A stretch of 64,000 nucleotides of DNA from Takifugu bimaculatus (GCA_004026145.2 CP034992.1:686588-750587); one strand, 5' to 3'; shown: positions 43,566 to 54,613, numbered from the stretch's first letter. Notes: a model not told the origin generated them from the sequence alone. Numbers and translations are program-made.

Positions 43566-44509
43566 ATTTACTTTTATGTGGGGAAACTCCTCAGAAAACA
43601 GAATTATAATATTTAATCGTGGGATTATTAAAGATTAATGAACACATTTCAACTAAAACTTAATTTTGAGCAACAAACAAAAGACGAAAAGACGTCAAAC
43701 AGATTAAAGTGTCGTCCAGTGAGTGATGCTGATAGACTGTTGCTATGGCAACAGGCCGTCATGATGCTGTTGCTGGCAGGTTGTTTTAATGACTGATAAT
43801 GATGATGATGATGATGATGATGAAGAAACAACAGTGGTGTTTATGGTGGCGCTGACCTGGTGTCTCCATGGTGATGAAGGTCTCCTGATGCAGCAGCTCA
43901 GGTGCTCACAGGAGCTTTAAAGGTGCCTTTAACTCCTCCCATCAGGTGAGTTTCAGCCAATCAGCTGAGGCCTCCAGGTGATGACGTCATCACTTTAACA
44001 GCCCATCAGACCTGCAGCAACTGATTAAACCAGGAATTAATCAGGAAACTCAGCCTGGTTTTAAACTCTGAAATGGTTAAAATTCACATTTTCAGAGGAA
44101 ATGAAGAGAAGATGAAAACAGAGCGAAAGAAACGGAGACGACTCGTCCTCTTTAACTCCTCCCTCTCTTTCAGGGTCGTCCACGGGCGTGTTCATTATAG
44201 TTATTGTCAGTGTAGTTGGAGTTAATCTCTTTCTAGTTGTGCTGTTTGCCATCGCAGCCGTCGTTGTTTACTTCAAGTTGAAGGCTGATAAAGGTAATTA
44301 TTAATGAAATAGTGTTAATGTTTAATGGTGTAATGATCAGAGCACCTACGTGATGTTTGATGGTTGAAGCTGGAAGCTGTTTGAATTATTCTCTCCTGTC
44401 TTTTGGTAAACTGGCAGAAGCTTCTAACCAGCCCACCACTGACGCCTGCCCACCTGATCCAGAGGAGCGGCTGGGTTGTCTGGAGAACCAGGCACCTGGG
44501 TCTGATTGA
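39432..44509 (+). CDS. Ig-superfamily receptor copy D (B7/butyrophilin-like), only intact copy
   Basis: Exons 39432-39486, 39876-40295, 40944-40976, 41359-41634, 44174-44293 and 44418-44509 are all phase 1 and join to 331 codons plus stop. Predicted layout: signal peptide 1-18; V-set about 19-158 (Cys67, Trp80, Asp135-x-Gly-x-Tyr-x-Cys141); hinge 159-169 with Cys160; C-set 170-261 (Cys191, Trp204, Cys242; extra Cys172 and Cys250); transmembrane about 266-294 with YFKLKADK stop-transfer; 30-residue tail with no ITIM/ITAM. A type I surface receptor or ligand of immune cells is the likely role, from family resemblance to teleost B7/butyrophilin-like proteins. An additional C-set exon (43029-43294) must be skipped to keep this frame. 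The tail acceptor is a CAG 12 nt beyond the ancestral site, which has become TGG. Confidence 0.72.
39876..40295 (+). CDS. Gene D Ig V-set exon
   Basis: 420 nt, open. The acceptor lies directly after a 12-C run (intronic polypyrimidine tract), giving A|EPVIVAVTPE at the mature N-terminus. Sequons occur at NCS (66-68) and NAS (123-125). Differences from copy C cluster at residues 73-109 and 145-147. Confidence 0.85.
40944..40976 (+). CDS. Gene D hinge exon
   Basis: 33-nt phase 1-1 exon, ECILKVRSPRE; differs from copy C at two residues. Confidence 0.65.
41359..41634 (+). CDS. Gene D Ig C-set exon 1
   Basis: 276 nt, open, phase 1-1; LLQCEVKGA, VQWQDSSG and DDYSC. Has the GVCPEP and EEFCHQ cysteines. 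Confidence 0.82.
41807..42870 (-). mobile_element. hAT-like remnant in gene D
   Basis: Same sequence as 5393-7135 in gene A but without the Tigger insertion. Reverse-strand HFGRYFPEDPARYDWIRAAL at about 42660-42730. Tentative assignment. Confidence 0.4.
43029..43294 (+). CDS. Gene D Ig C-set exon 2 (optional)
   Basis: 266 nt, enters phase 1 and exits phase 0, with intact Ig-fold residues (LLQCEV, VQWQDS, GDYSC). Joined to the transmembrane exon it reaches TAG after eight codons, before the membrane span. Inclusion would therefore give a soluble V-C-C form. Confidence 0.6.
43531..43560. repeat. CA microsatellite
   Basis: About 15 units, at the same position as in A and C. Confidence 0.9.
44174..44293 (+). 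CDS. Gene D transmembrane exon
   Basis: 120 nt, open: SSTG, then a long hydrophobic run (VFIIVIVSVVGVNLFLVVLF) ending VVVYFKLKADK. Normal acceptor tttcag. Confidence 0.75.
44418..44509 (+). CDS. Gene D cytoplasmic tail exon
   Basis: Encodes EASNQPTTDACPPDPEERLG then CLENQAPGSD and stop at 44507-44509. Confidence 0.55.
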
Positions 44510-44885
44510 CGGGTCCGATTGTCCACCACAGGTTCTGTTGGTTACGGATGTATTTGAACGCTCCGCAGCAGCCGGAGCTGATGTTGCTGTAATCATTCCT
44601 GAAAACATTCCCATTTCATATTCCCAGCTCTCAGCCACTGATGGGCTGCACCCACCTGGGCCAGAGCTCCTTTTGAAAATGAGTCCAACTTCACCTCATG
44701 TCTGACTACTTCAAACACGAGTGTAAACTGGAGATTTTGGTCATGTGACAGGAAGCTTTTATTCATGATCTGACGCAGGAATAAACAGCTAATTTGTACT
44801 TTAAACAGCTTCAGCTGGGACTCATGGCACTGTTACCTATTGTTTGTCTGTTGCTACTTTATTTTCATGGTTAAAACTTCAATGA

Positions 44886-45357
44886 TGTCAGGTTCCCAGT
44901 TTCTGGGAACTCTTTTGTAGGGTTTCTCCTGCAGGGGGCGTGGTGGAGCCACGCCTCAGCCGCAGGTGGTGCCGGGACTGGTGCACCTGCAGACACTCGG
45001 TAATCAAGCCACCTATTTATGGACTGTTCTCACGGTTGGCCAGCGTTGGCGTGTTTTGTCTGTTTCGGAATACCCCGGTTATACCCTCCTGGACTATAGT
45101 GAGACTTTTTCCTTCGTGGATAACTTTTGAACCCGTTTATCGGATTATCGTTTGTCTTTTTCCTTCGTTGACTGCTTTTGACCCCGCTCAGGATTTTTTG
45201 TCGTAAGTTTTCATTTCCTGTTTTGAGTAAGAACTGAGTCGTGGTCCCACGCCGTTTGAGTTGCACAACTTTCTATAAACTTAAATAAAGCTTCTCGGAA
45301 AACGATACGCCACTGTGTCCTGCCTGCTTTCGGGTCCTGATACAACTGCTCGTAACA
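44886..45357 (+). mobile_element. Solo LTR (family 1), unit D
   Basis: TGTCAGG...CGTAACA as at 9226-9638, with left duplication aatga (44881-44885). The right flank is not aatga but tail-exon sequence (ccaacggtgtcg), so the original right flank has been exchanged. It contains an internal near-duplication around 45060-45200 (ccttcgtggataac / ccttcgttgactgc). Confidence 0.75.
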
Positions 45358-46038
45358 CCAACGGTGTCGTTAATTTGCCTTTTTTGTTTCTTCAGCAGCA
45401 TCAGTACCAGACAGAAGAGGTGCTGGTTCTAATGAAGTGCTGTGATCTCAACTGTCTTTTGGTGAACTGGCAGAAGCTTCTGACCAGTCCACCGCTGACG
45501 CCTGCACACCTGCTACAAACCAGTAGTTGGGTTGTCTGGAGAACCAGGCACCTGGGTCTGATTGACGGGTCCGATTGTCCACCACAGGTTCTGTTGGTTA
45601 CAGATGTATTTGAACGCTCCGCAGCAGCCGGAGCTGATGTTGTTGTAATCATTCCTGAAAACATTCCCATTTCATATTCCCAGCTCTCAGCCACTGATGG
45701 GCTGCACCCACCTGGGCCAGAAGTCCTTTGTAAAATGAGTCCAACTTCACCTCATGTCTGACTTCAAACATTCTGGAATTTTACAGGAGTGTAAACTGGA
45801 GATTTTGGTCATGTGACAGGAAACGGGAAGCTTTTATTTACGGATCTGACGCAGGAATAAACAGCTAATTTGTAGTTTAAACGGCTTCAGCTGGGACTCA
45901 GGGCCCTGTTACCTATTGTTTGTCTGTTGCTACTTTATTTTCATGGTTAAAACTTGAATGATTTGTTATCGTAATTTGAGGGAAACGTGGGTCCGTTCAT
46001 GATCGGCTCTGTTTTACTGCCCCCTGCTGTCGGTGTTC
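45358..46038 (+). other. Second, C-type tail block of gene D
   Basis: Matches 31189-31855 of copy C: microexon 45396-45419 (AASVPDRR-type), then an alternative tail reading EASDQSTADACTPATNQ and TAG near 45531, then 3' UTR. It could serve as alternative 3' exons. It is more likely the scar of unequal exchange. Confidence 0.5.
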
Positions 46039-46043
46039 AGAAT

Positions 46044-46449
46044 TGTTCGGTTCAAACTGTTCATATAGCAATGCTGTAAGCGCTTATTATCACTCCTGAC
46101 CAGAACCCTGACCTGCTTTAACTGATGTTCTATCACATCAGGATAGCAGGGGACAACCTGACCATCCTGTGACACTCCACCCCCCATTTTCTTATGTTCC
46201 TTTTGTATATATCATGCTTTGTTTTATCATGTGACGCTTATGCTTTATCATGTGATGCTTACGCATACGTTTACTGTACCCTTACATGTTTGTGTGCTAG
46301 TATAAAATAAACTCTGTTCAAGGCTCACACGCTGTAGCTACACTGCAGACGTGTGGTTGCCCTCGCAGCAAGTAAACTGAAGCTTCCGTCTCGTTCCTCT
46401 GAAGGCAACAGCGCGGGAGGAAAACTGATCCCTTTCTTTCTCCCCAACA
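46044..46449 (+). repeat. 5' LTR of retrovirus copy 2
   Basis: 406 bp, TGTTCGG...CCCCAACA. Confidence 0.9.
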
Positions 46450-46995
46450 TAAAATTTCGTCCTTCGAGCCCGATCTCTTTTGAGATCACGAACCCGAGGG
46501 TGCGATCCTGAAGACATCATCCAACGCCAGCAACGACGCAGAAGACTCGTGAGGACCGATAAGAGAAAGACCTGAGGACGTGAATTCGTTCCAGGCCGGC
46601 GGTTAGAACTGTTCCCAGTGCTGGATGGTGACCGACGGACGCGTCTCCTCACAACAAATTGTTGCCTCAGAGGGTGAGACCTGGTTAGACTTAGCCATTA
46701 ATTAAGTAGGTTACAACTTAGCCGTAATTAAGTTAAGAAAATAGGAAATTGTGTTTGTGTGTGAATGGAGGACTAAGCCATTGAAAGAGTTGATAGGAGA
46801 ACTCTGCTAGTCCTGTGTTTTTATTCTTTTGCTCGAAGAAAACGAAGTACTGGTGATCAGAATAAAGGACGGGTTCCGCCCCTGAAAACTGGCACCGCTG
46901 TGTGAGTAGCGCACAGTAAAAGGGCGTGTCGGTGTCCTTCCTCCAATTTGTGTACCAGAGAAGTTTTCTGAGAGACCCAGTAGTGAGAAGTTAAA

Positions 46996-48030
46996 ATGCC
47001 ACTGTTTATGGAGGGTTGTGTGATGGGGTCAGGAACAATAAGTCAAGAAAGGTGGAGAAGAAAGTTTAACTTTTCAGAAAAACTCTGCACTGCAGACATA
47101 CTGGAGTTACAGGCACATCTGAAACTCGAGTTGTTAAGTATAGACAAAAAGAAGAGGAAGAAGCATGACAAGCGCAAGGCAGAGTATAAATTGTCTGAGA
47201 AATGGTTGGAACAAAGTACCCTCAAAGACAAGAAGAGGAAAGAAAAGGCTCAGAACAGAAAGGAGAAAACAGCAGCAGCCCTGATACGCCCAGAAGATGA
47301 GACCGCTGCTAAAAGGCGCCCCCTGCTCCGGAGCCACAGCCCCCAGAGGCAGCGGCAGAGGAGGAAGAGAATGCACCACTTCCGGAGCAAATAGAGCTTA
47401 TCGCACCTCCCCATGCACAAGATCCCCCACAAATAACAGAAGGAAATGCAGCAAAGAAAGGAGCTAAACCCAAACCACAGCCGGCCTCCACTCTTCAACC
47501 GCTCCTACCCCCTCCATCTCTGTCTAATTTGAAAAGAGACAAGAAGTGCGAGAAAAGCAAAACAAGATGATGTTTATCCCTTCATTGCCTTGGAGCAACA
47601 TAAAAAAACTATTCACCCGTTCGCAGATGTTTGCCCCATGGTAGAAGTAGCACACCCAAATGCAGGAGCTAATGCGCAGACTCCTCGTACTATGTTAGTG
47701 TGCAGATCATGGACGAAAGAAGAGGGACGGAAAGCTCTGCCAGACATTCCTCCCATAGAGGAGGGACCTGAGGAGTTCATAAGAGCCCTAGAAGGGACCA
47801 GATTAAGTTTTCATCTGAATGGCCATGAAATGCTTCAATGTTTTATGAATCTATTCAGCAACAAGTGGCACCATACAGCAGGAAACTTCACTGGAGCCAA
47901 CGCCCACAATGAGGTTTTGGGAGCTGACACCCAACCCCTGGAACAAGCATTACGACCACTGTACCAGAGAATCAGAGAATTTTGCCCGACGAACAGACTA
48001 TGGCAAAATTTCCCAGACGCATCATAAAGA
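46996..48030 (+). pseudogene. Retroviral gag remnant (copy 2)
   Basis: Open from 46996 for 132 codons, then a frameshift in the proline-rich linker near 47320. The capsid-like part is at 47590-48027. Gag is intact longer at the N-terminus than in copy 1 but still broken. Confidence 0.65.
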
Positions 48031-49019
48031 TGATGAAAGCCCATCAGAGCACCTTGACCGCCTGAAACCCATTTTTAGACAGAATTCAGGAATCCCTTGT
48101 AATGATGATGAAGCCGGACCCTATCAGCAACAGCTGAAGCGGGCCTTTGTAGGTGGTCTCACTTCCCCAATCAAAAAATATGCAGACAAACATTGGATCC
48201 AATTACAAGAAGTTCCTTCTGGGCTGTGGTCCACCTCACCCACAGACGTGGGACTAGTCAAAGGACTAGCCCCCTACCGAGTTAAACTGAAATCTGACAG
48301 AGTACCAATAGTGCGTCAGTACCTGTTAAGAAAAGAAACAGAGAAAGGAATTCAGCCAGTGAGGTAAGACATGTTGAAATCAGGAATATTGATTGAAGCC
48401 CCAGACGCAGTATGCAACACACCCATTTTTCCTGGAGAAAAGGCACACACAGGAAAGTGGAGAATGGTCCAAGATTTAAGGCCATTGAATGACCTTGTGG
48501 AACATGCAGTACCAGATGTTCCAAATCCACACAATTTGTTAAACTCACTCACACCAGATAAGAAATGTTTGGGGATCGAGACGGGCCGTTGGCATTTTAC
48601 ACCAAAAGACTGGACCCAGTAGCAGGAGGATTCCCGCTCTGCTTACAGGCCTGTGCTGCTGCAGCAGAAGCTGTGAAAACGTCAGCTGAACTAGTGCTGA
48701 GCCACTCACACTGAAAGTCCCACGTTCGGTTTCACTGATACTGTTCCAGACCTCACTCCCCTTTTTGACACATGCGAGACACTGGCCTCACTGTTGTTGT
48801 CACAACCGAACATCACGTTGCAGAAATGTGGACCTTTGAACCCTGGAACTCTGGTCCCTTCTCCAGAAGATGGAGAACCACACTTTTGCAAAACAGCAAT
48901 TGAAACAAAACCAAGGTCTGACATTTCTCAGAGCCCATTACAGCACTCAACAGTAGCGTTTGTTGATGGCTCCGCCTCAAAAGACGAGAAAGGGCGGAAC
49001 CGAGTAGGCTATGCTGTAA

Positions 49020-50952
49020 GATTCAGATTCAGATTCAGATCCTTTATTGTCCCACACGGGGAAATTTACAGTGCAACAACAGCAACAAGAGCACTCAGGG
49101 AAAAATAAGATAGAATCAAATAGAAATCAAATGGAATATACAAAGAGGATGTATATTTACAATAATCCAGATAAATGGATACTCGGCCTCTGTGTACCTG
49201 TACATAGTACAGAGGGTGAATACAATATACATATCAGAATATATAATATTCAGATTGTGTTAGCGGTTGTTCTGTTTATTGTGCAGTCTGACAGCAGCTG
49301 GCAGGAAAGATCTGCGATACCTCTCCTTCACACAGCGAGGGTGGAGCAGCCGCTCACTGAAGGAGCTGCCTAGTGCTGTCAGGGTGTCCTGTAGGGGGTG
49401 GAACGTGTTGTTCAACATGGATGACAGCTTAGCCATCATCCTCCCATTTCCCACCACCTCCACTGAGTCCAGGGGACATCCCAGGACAGAGCTGGCCCTC
49501 CTCACCAGTCTGTCCATCCTCTTCCTGTCCCTGTCTGTGATGCTACTGGACCAGCAGACAATCCCATAGAAGATGGCTGATCCCACCACAGAGTCATAGA
49601 AAGTCCTCAGGAGGGGTCCCTGCACTCCAAAAGACCTCAGCCTCCTGAGCAGGAACAGTCTGCTGTTGCCCTTCTTGACCAGGGCGTCTGTGTTGTGTGT
49701 CCAGTCCAGGTTATTGTTTAGGTGAACACCCAGGTACTTGTAGGACTCCACCGCGTCAACATCCGTTCCCAGGATGTTCACTGGTGCAGGCGGGGGGTTG
49801 TTACGCCTGCGGAAATCCACCACCAGCTCCTTGGTTTTGCCAGCGTTGATCTGGAGGTTGTTCCGCAGGCTCCAGTCCACAAAGCCCTGAATAAGTTCCC
49901 TGTACTCCGTATCGTCCCCATCAGTGATGAGGCCGACAGCAGCAGAGTCATCAGAGAACTTCTGGAGGTGACATGAAGATGTGCTGTAGGAGAAGTCCGC
50001 GGTGTAGAGGGTGAACAGGAAAGGAGCCAGAACTGTTCCCTGCGGGACACCGGTGCTGCAGAGAAGCCGATCTGACTCGGAGCCCTTCACCCTCACAAAC
50101 TGTGGTCTTTGTGTAAGGTAGTCCAGAATCCATGTTGTGAGGTGGTGATCCACCCCAGCTACCTCCAGTTTGTCCCCCAGCAGCCTGGGCTGGATGGTGC
50201 TGAATGCACTGGAGAAATCAAAAAACATGATCCTCACAGTGCTTCCAGCCTTCTCCAGGTGAGTGAGGGAGGTGTGGAGGAGGTAGATGACGGCATCGTC
50301 CACCCCGATGCTCGGCTGGTAGGCGAACTGCAACGGGTCCATGAAGAGCTCACCAGTGGGCGCAGGTGATCGAGGATGAGTCTCTCCAGCGTCTTCATCA
50401 GATGAGACGTCAGAGCCACCGGCCTGTAGCTGTTGAGCTCCTTGGGGTGCGGTGTCTTCGGCACTGGGACGATGCAGGACATCTTCCACAGCTGTGGCAC
50501 TCTCCCCAGCTTCAGGCTCAGGTTGAACATGTGACTGAAGATCCCACACAGCTGGTCTGCGCAGGACTTCAGGAGCCTGGAGCTGATGCCATCCGGACCT
50601 GTCGCTTTCCTGGCCCTGTTCTTCTTCAGGGCCTTCCTCACCTGGTGTGGTGTGAGGGACAGGCTGGAGCAGGGAGGTGTTGGTGGGGGGGACGGGCATG
50701 GGCCAGGGTGTGAAGTGTCGGGAATGTGTGAACTGAAGTTCATGAGAGAGGGAGAGGAGGGGGGACAGGAGGAACAATGGGTTGCAGGCACAGACAGTGG
50801 CGGGGGTAGCAGCAGAGGAGACTGGGCCGGGGGAGGGGAGGTTACCTGATCAAATCTATTGAAAAACAAGTTCAGGTCGTTAGCCCACCCCCGGTCACCC
50901 ACAGGTTGGGACTTCTGCTCCTTGAAGCCCGAGATGGTCTTCAGGCCCTTCC
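49020..50952 (-). mobile_element. Rex1/Babar-like LINE, 5'-truncated, inside retrovirus
   Basis: Reverse strand. Its 3' end carries AATAAAGGATC and a TGAATC hexamer tail (gattca x3 on the + strand at 49020-49038). The host sequence resumes with a 3-bp overlap taa (49017-49019, 50953-50955). Copy 1 of the retrovirus is uninterrupted here (gctgtaaccacg, about 12030). Confidence 0.8.
49260..50777 (-). CDS. Rex1-like reverse transcriptase, long open frame
   Basis: 505 codons open. The first about 140 residues are out of the RT frame. From about residue 145 the RT core reads DPLQFAYQPSIGVDDAV, FFDFSSAFSTIQP (catalytic Asp), GVPQGTVLAPFLFTLYT and the catalytic box KFSDDSAAVG (Ser in place of Ala), then the thumb to GIVCWSSSI. 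The N-terminal palm part (KATGPDGISSRLLKSC) is in another frame at 50234-50959, so one frameshift near 50370 disables it. Confidence 0.8.
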   Translation of the reverse strand: MFLLSPLLSLSHELQFTHSRHFTPWPMPVPPTNTSLLQPVPHTTPGEEGPEEEQGQESDRSGWHQLQAPEVLRRPAVWDLQSHVQPEPEAGESATAVEDVLHRPSAEDTAPQGAQQLQAGGSDVSSDEDAGETHPRSPAPTGELFMDPLQFAYQPSIGVDDAVIYLLHTSLTHLEKAGSTVRIMFFDFSSAFSTIQPRLLGDKLEVAGVDHHLTTWILDYLTQRPQFVRVKGSESDRLLCSTGVPQGTVLAPFLFTLYTADFSYSTSSCHLQKFSDDSAAVGLITDGDDTEYRELIQGFVDWSLRNNLQINAGKTKELVVDFRRRNNPPPAPVNILGTDVDAVESYKYLGVHLNNNLDWTHNTDALVKKGNSRLFLLRRLRSFGVQGPLLRTFYDSVVGSAIFYGIVCWSSSITDRDRKRMDRLVRRASSVLGCPLDSVEVVGNGRMMAKLSSMLNNTFHPLQDTLTALGSSFSERLLHPRCVKERYRRSFLPAAVRLHNKQNNR

Positions 50953-52459
50953 TAACCACGTCAGATGCAGTGTTAGAAGCTAAAGCACTTCCATCTTCCT
51001 GCTCAGCACAAGTGGCAGAACTGTCTGCAGTTCTGAGAGCATGCCAGAGGTATGAAGGACAGGAACTAACTATTTACAGACAGTCAGTATGTTTTTGGAG
51101 CAATACACCATTTTGCAAAGATATGGCAAAACAGAGGGTTCCAGAGGTCACAAGGTCAAACCCTTACACATGTAGCACTTCTGCAGCGACTGCTGGATGC
51201 AGCCCAGCTTCCTTCTGCACTAGCAGTTTGCAAATGTCGTGCACACCAAAAAGAGGAAACAACTTTGCGGACCAAACCGCAAAGAGGGCTGCAAAAGGAC
51301 CTAAATAAGTGTGAAGCGCAGAGGTGTTTCTAGTAGACTTAGACATTTTGAACGACTCACAAGGTTCAGTGTCACACGCAGAACTGAAACAGTGGATAAA
51401 TAGAGGAGCTCAGAAAAGTGATGGCCTCTAGAAAAGTGACGGCAAACCGATCCTTCCAAAAAGCCTGTACAAAACAGCAGCATTAGTGAGCCATGGGCTG
51501 ACCCATGTCTCAAGAGGAGGGATGGTACATAGAGTCAACCAACACTTCTACACCATCAAGTGTTCAGATTTTGCTCAAAACTATTGCAGATCATGCATAA
51601 TCTGTTGCAAACACAATGCACAAGGAAAGATGAGACCAACGAGAGGCAAGTTTCCTGCACCACAACATCCATTCCAGGAAATAAAGATGGATTTTATTGA
51701 ACTATCATTATCACAAGGATGCAAGTATTGCCTAGTGATAATAGATACATTTTCCAAATGGGTAGAAATCTATCCTGCAAAACGCAATGATGCAATCACA
51801 GTGGCGAAAAGCCTTTGCAAACATTACATTCCTACCTATGGCATACCTCAGACCGTAAGATCAGACAATGGAAGCCATTTTGTGAATGAAGTGATGAACC
51901 TTTGCTCCACAACGCTGGGGTTCAAGCTGAAAAATCACTGTGCATACCACCCCCAGAGTGCAGGACTAGTAGAAAGGACAAATGGAACCATAAAGAACAG
52001 ACTGAAGAAAAAAACCATGGAAGAAACAGGGAGAGCATGGCCAGACTGTCTATCTCTGGTAAAGCTCTGGATGAGGATTACCCCTACACAATCGGGGCTA
52101 ACACCGTTCGAGATGCAGTGCATGGCCGACCTTTCCCTCTTCAATAATATAAATATCAAAAGCCAACCATGAGACCACCCTAGCAGAGTGGATGAGAAAA
52201 CTGCTAAATAGCAAAGAAGCTCAAATGTCTAGTAGTCTGCCGATAACCTCTGCTTCTGTCCCACAGACGAACCTCAAGCCTGGTGACTGGGTCCTGATCA
52301 AGGTCCTGCAAAGGAAGAACTGGAGCTCTCCGCGCTGGGAGGGGCCCTACCAGGTTCTCCTGACCACTCCTACTGCAGTAAAGATCACTGAGAGACCATC
52401 TTGGATCCACAAAAGTCACTCCAAGGCCATCGAACCCCTGCCAGACCCGCCTCAACCAG

Positions 52460-53488
52460 GTGAAGAAATCAGCAGAACCACTCTCAATTTTTGGCATGGG
52501 TCTGGTTCAGGTGGTCCTGGGAGCAATCCTGCTGCTTCTGGGAGCAGCCCCATTCACAGAGCTCTCACCAACCAGCGGGGGACGAGGAGAGGAGGGGACC
52601 CCACCGACAGCCCAACGAGAAAAACGCAACACCGGAGGAGTAACAGATCGTACTCAGTGCAGCAATGGCACAGCTCACTCCTTTATTCTACGGATATGTG
52701 TAGCTTCCAACAACAAGACCACAGTTCTTTTCCCATGGACAGGACTGCAGAGGGGGGAGAGAATGCAGTACAATACGGGAACAATTATCCTTGATACTTG
52801 ACCAATGATCAGCTGGACACCAGCTGGGGAACACTGACAGCGGACCCACCAGGACAAGACTGGTCCTCCTACTCAACGTCTAAGGCCGCCAGACACCAAC
52901 GACCACTATTCTCAGTAAAGGGGACATCTGCGGGCCTTATAGTTGAAGTTGACTTAAGCCAGAATAAAACCCTAAATCCCAGCGGTCTAGTAGGAGGGTG
53001 CTGGGGTTTCTTGGCCTGGGCATGGTCCGCTGGGCAAGATCCTCGCTTCTATTTCCAGTTATGTCAACTGCCAAGCGTTAACGGCAGAGCAAGCAAAGCT
53101 CAGATGTCCAGAGCTATAATTTTGGAAGAAAACACATCAACAGATGATTTGTTCCAAGTTCTTACTGTAATTTCTGCAGATGTGAACAACTGGCAGAACA
53201 AGCAGCAAATGCTTTTAAAACGGACTGTGTAGTGTGTTTAGCCCCCAGACCAATTCTCAGAACTACACCAAGCATGGTGCCTCCAAATTGTATTATTGAG
53301 CTAATGATGAAAATTAACCCTAATGATGCCTGCAGCAACTGGGATCAGTTTTTTTCCCACTAACTACTGCAGAGAAAAGAAAACCAATCTTTTCTAACAA
53401 GGTTGCCATTGGTAACTTCTCTTCCATAACCCTTACAGGTGACGGGGACAGAATAGGCCAGTTAGAGGAATCCTGGTGTGCGACCACA
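52460..53488 (+). pseudogene. Retroviral env surface-subunit region, broken (copy 2)
   Basis: Counterpart of 13576-14568 with the same breaks (about 52800 and 53232). Confidence 0.55.
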
Positions 53489-54370
53489 ATGGATTTGGAC
53501 GTCACAACACATCATGTTGTGTTGCGCAACAACATCTGGTGGTGGTGCGGGGATGAAAGGCTGTTTGATGCCCTACCTAAGAGACGCACAGGCTTATGCG
53601 CCTTAGCCACTTTACTAATGCCTGTTTCTGTATTGCCCATGTCTACCTCTGAGCTGGCAATGCAGTTCAGTCCAACTGCAGCCAGCCATCTGCACAGAAG
53701 CAAGAGATTCACATGGCAATCTGAGAACGATCCCACCTACATAGATGCTATTGGTATTCCAAGAGGTGTCCCTGATGAGTATAAATTAACTAATCAGGTA
53801 GCAGCAGGGTTTGAAAATGTCCCATTGATTTCAGCACTATTTCCAGTAACCCCAAACAAGAATGTGGATAGGATCAACTATATCCACTACAATGTGCAAC
53901 GATCAGGTAACTGGACACAAAGTGGGTTTGAAGCTGTTCATAGCCAGCTCTCTGCTACCTCCCTGTTAGCATTTCAGAATAGGATCGTGGTTGACATGCT
54001 GTTGGCTGAGAAGGGAAGAGTGTGCGCTCTGTTTGGAGAACATTGCTGCACATTCATTCCTAACAACACCGCCTCAGATGGAAGCCTCACCCAAGCCATA
54101 GAGGGCCTCCGGATCCTGAACGGAAAGATGAAAGATCACTCTGGAGTTGACGCCTCTATATGGGATAATTGGATGAATGTTTTTGGACAATACAAGATGT
54201 TGGTAACATCAGTGTTAACCTTCTTAGCAATTTTGTCTGCAATATTGACACTGTGTGGTTGTTGTTGTATCCCCTGCATACGTCCTCTTGTTAAGCGTTT
54301 AATAACCACAGCTATCTCACCAGTAACCACACAATTGGCCCAGCTATCCTCTACTCGACAAGGCTGGTGA
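53489..54370 (+). CDS. env: Retroviral envelope fragment: C-terminal SU and transmembrane subunit, open (copy 2)
   Basis: 293 codons, open, the same features as 14569-15450 (RSKR site, CX6CC, membrane anchor). It differs by about seven residues, none at those motifs. The surface-subunit part upstream is broken as in copy 1. Confidence 0.75.
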   Translation: MDLDVTTHHVVLRNNIWWWCGDERLFDALPKRRTGLCALATLLMPVSVLPMSTSELAMQFSPTAASHLHRSKRFTWQSENDPTYIDAIGIPRGVPDEYKLTNQVAAGFENVPLISALFPVTPNKNVDRINYIHYNVQRSGNWTQSGFEAVHSQLSATSLLAFQNRIVVDMLLAEKGRVCALFGEHCCTFIPNNTASDGSLTQAIEGLRILNGKMKDHSGVDASIWDNWMNVFGQYKMLVTSVLTFLAILSAILTLCGCCCIPCIRPLVKRLITTAISPVTTQLAQLSSTRQGW

Positions 54371-54613
54371 TGAGAAAGAAGAGGAAGATGCTGAATACCA
54401 CTGGCCAGATCTTTTCCCATACCCAATTGAATGTGATTCTGATTGTTAAAATCTGAAGATTGATTCCAATCTGCTAATGTTTTCCAACAGTAAAGAACCG
54501 GTTCTCGACACGAGTAGTGAAATTCTGATGCTTTATGAAGTAGTGTGCAGAAAATGCTTTTCAAAATGTATACTATGGATGTTTCTGCTCAGTTCCTGAT
54601 AAAGAGGAGGGAA

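Larger units (their letters stand above)
48030..52497 (+). pseudogene. Retroviral pol remnant (copy 2)
   Basis: The gag capsid end (FVGGLTSPIKKYAD) is fused directly to RT N-terminal sequence (GLAPYRVKL). A stop follows, then WRMVQDLRPLND, then deletion of the RT palm with its catalytic aspartates. RNase H starts at 48955 and is split by the LINE (49020-50952). The integrase zinc and core domain (51486-52172) is open with SDNGSHF and VERTNG. A frame break precedes the C-terminal domain (52192 onward, LKPGDWVLIKV). Confidence 0.8.

Noticed and set aside
49722..50849. Forward-strand frames across 49267-50849
   Set aside because: Opposite strand of the Rex1-like RT, which has clear catalytic motifs.
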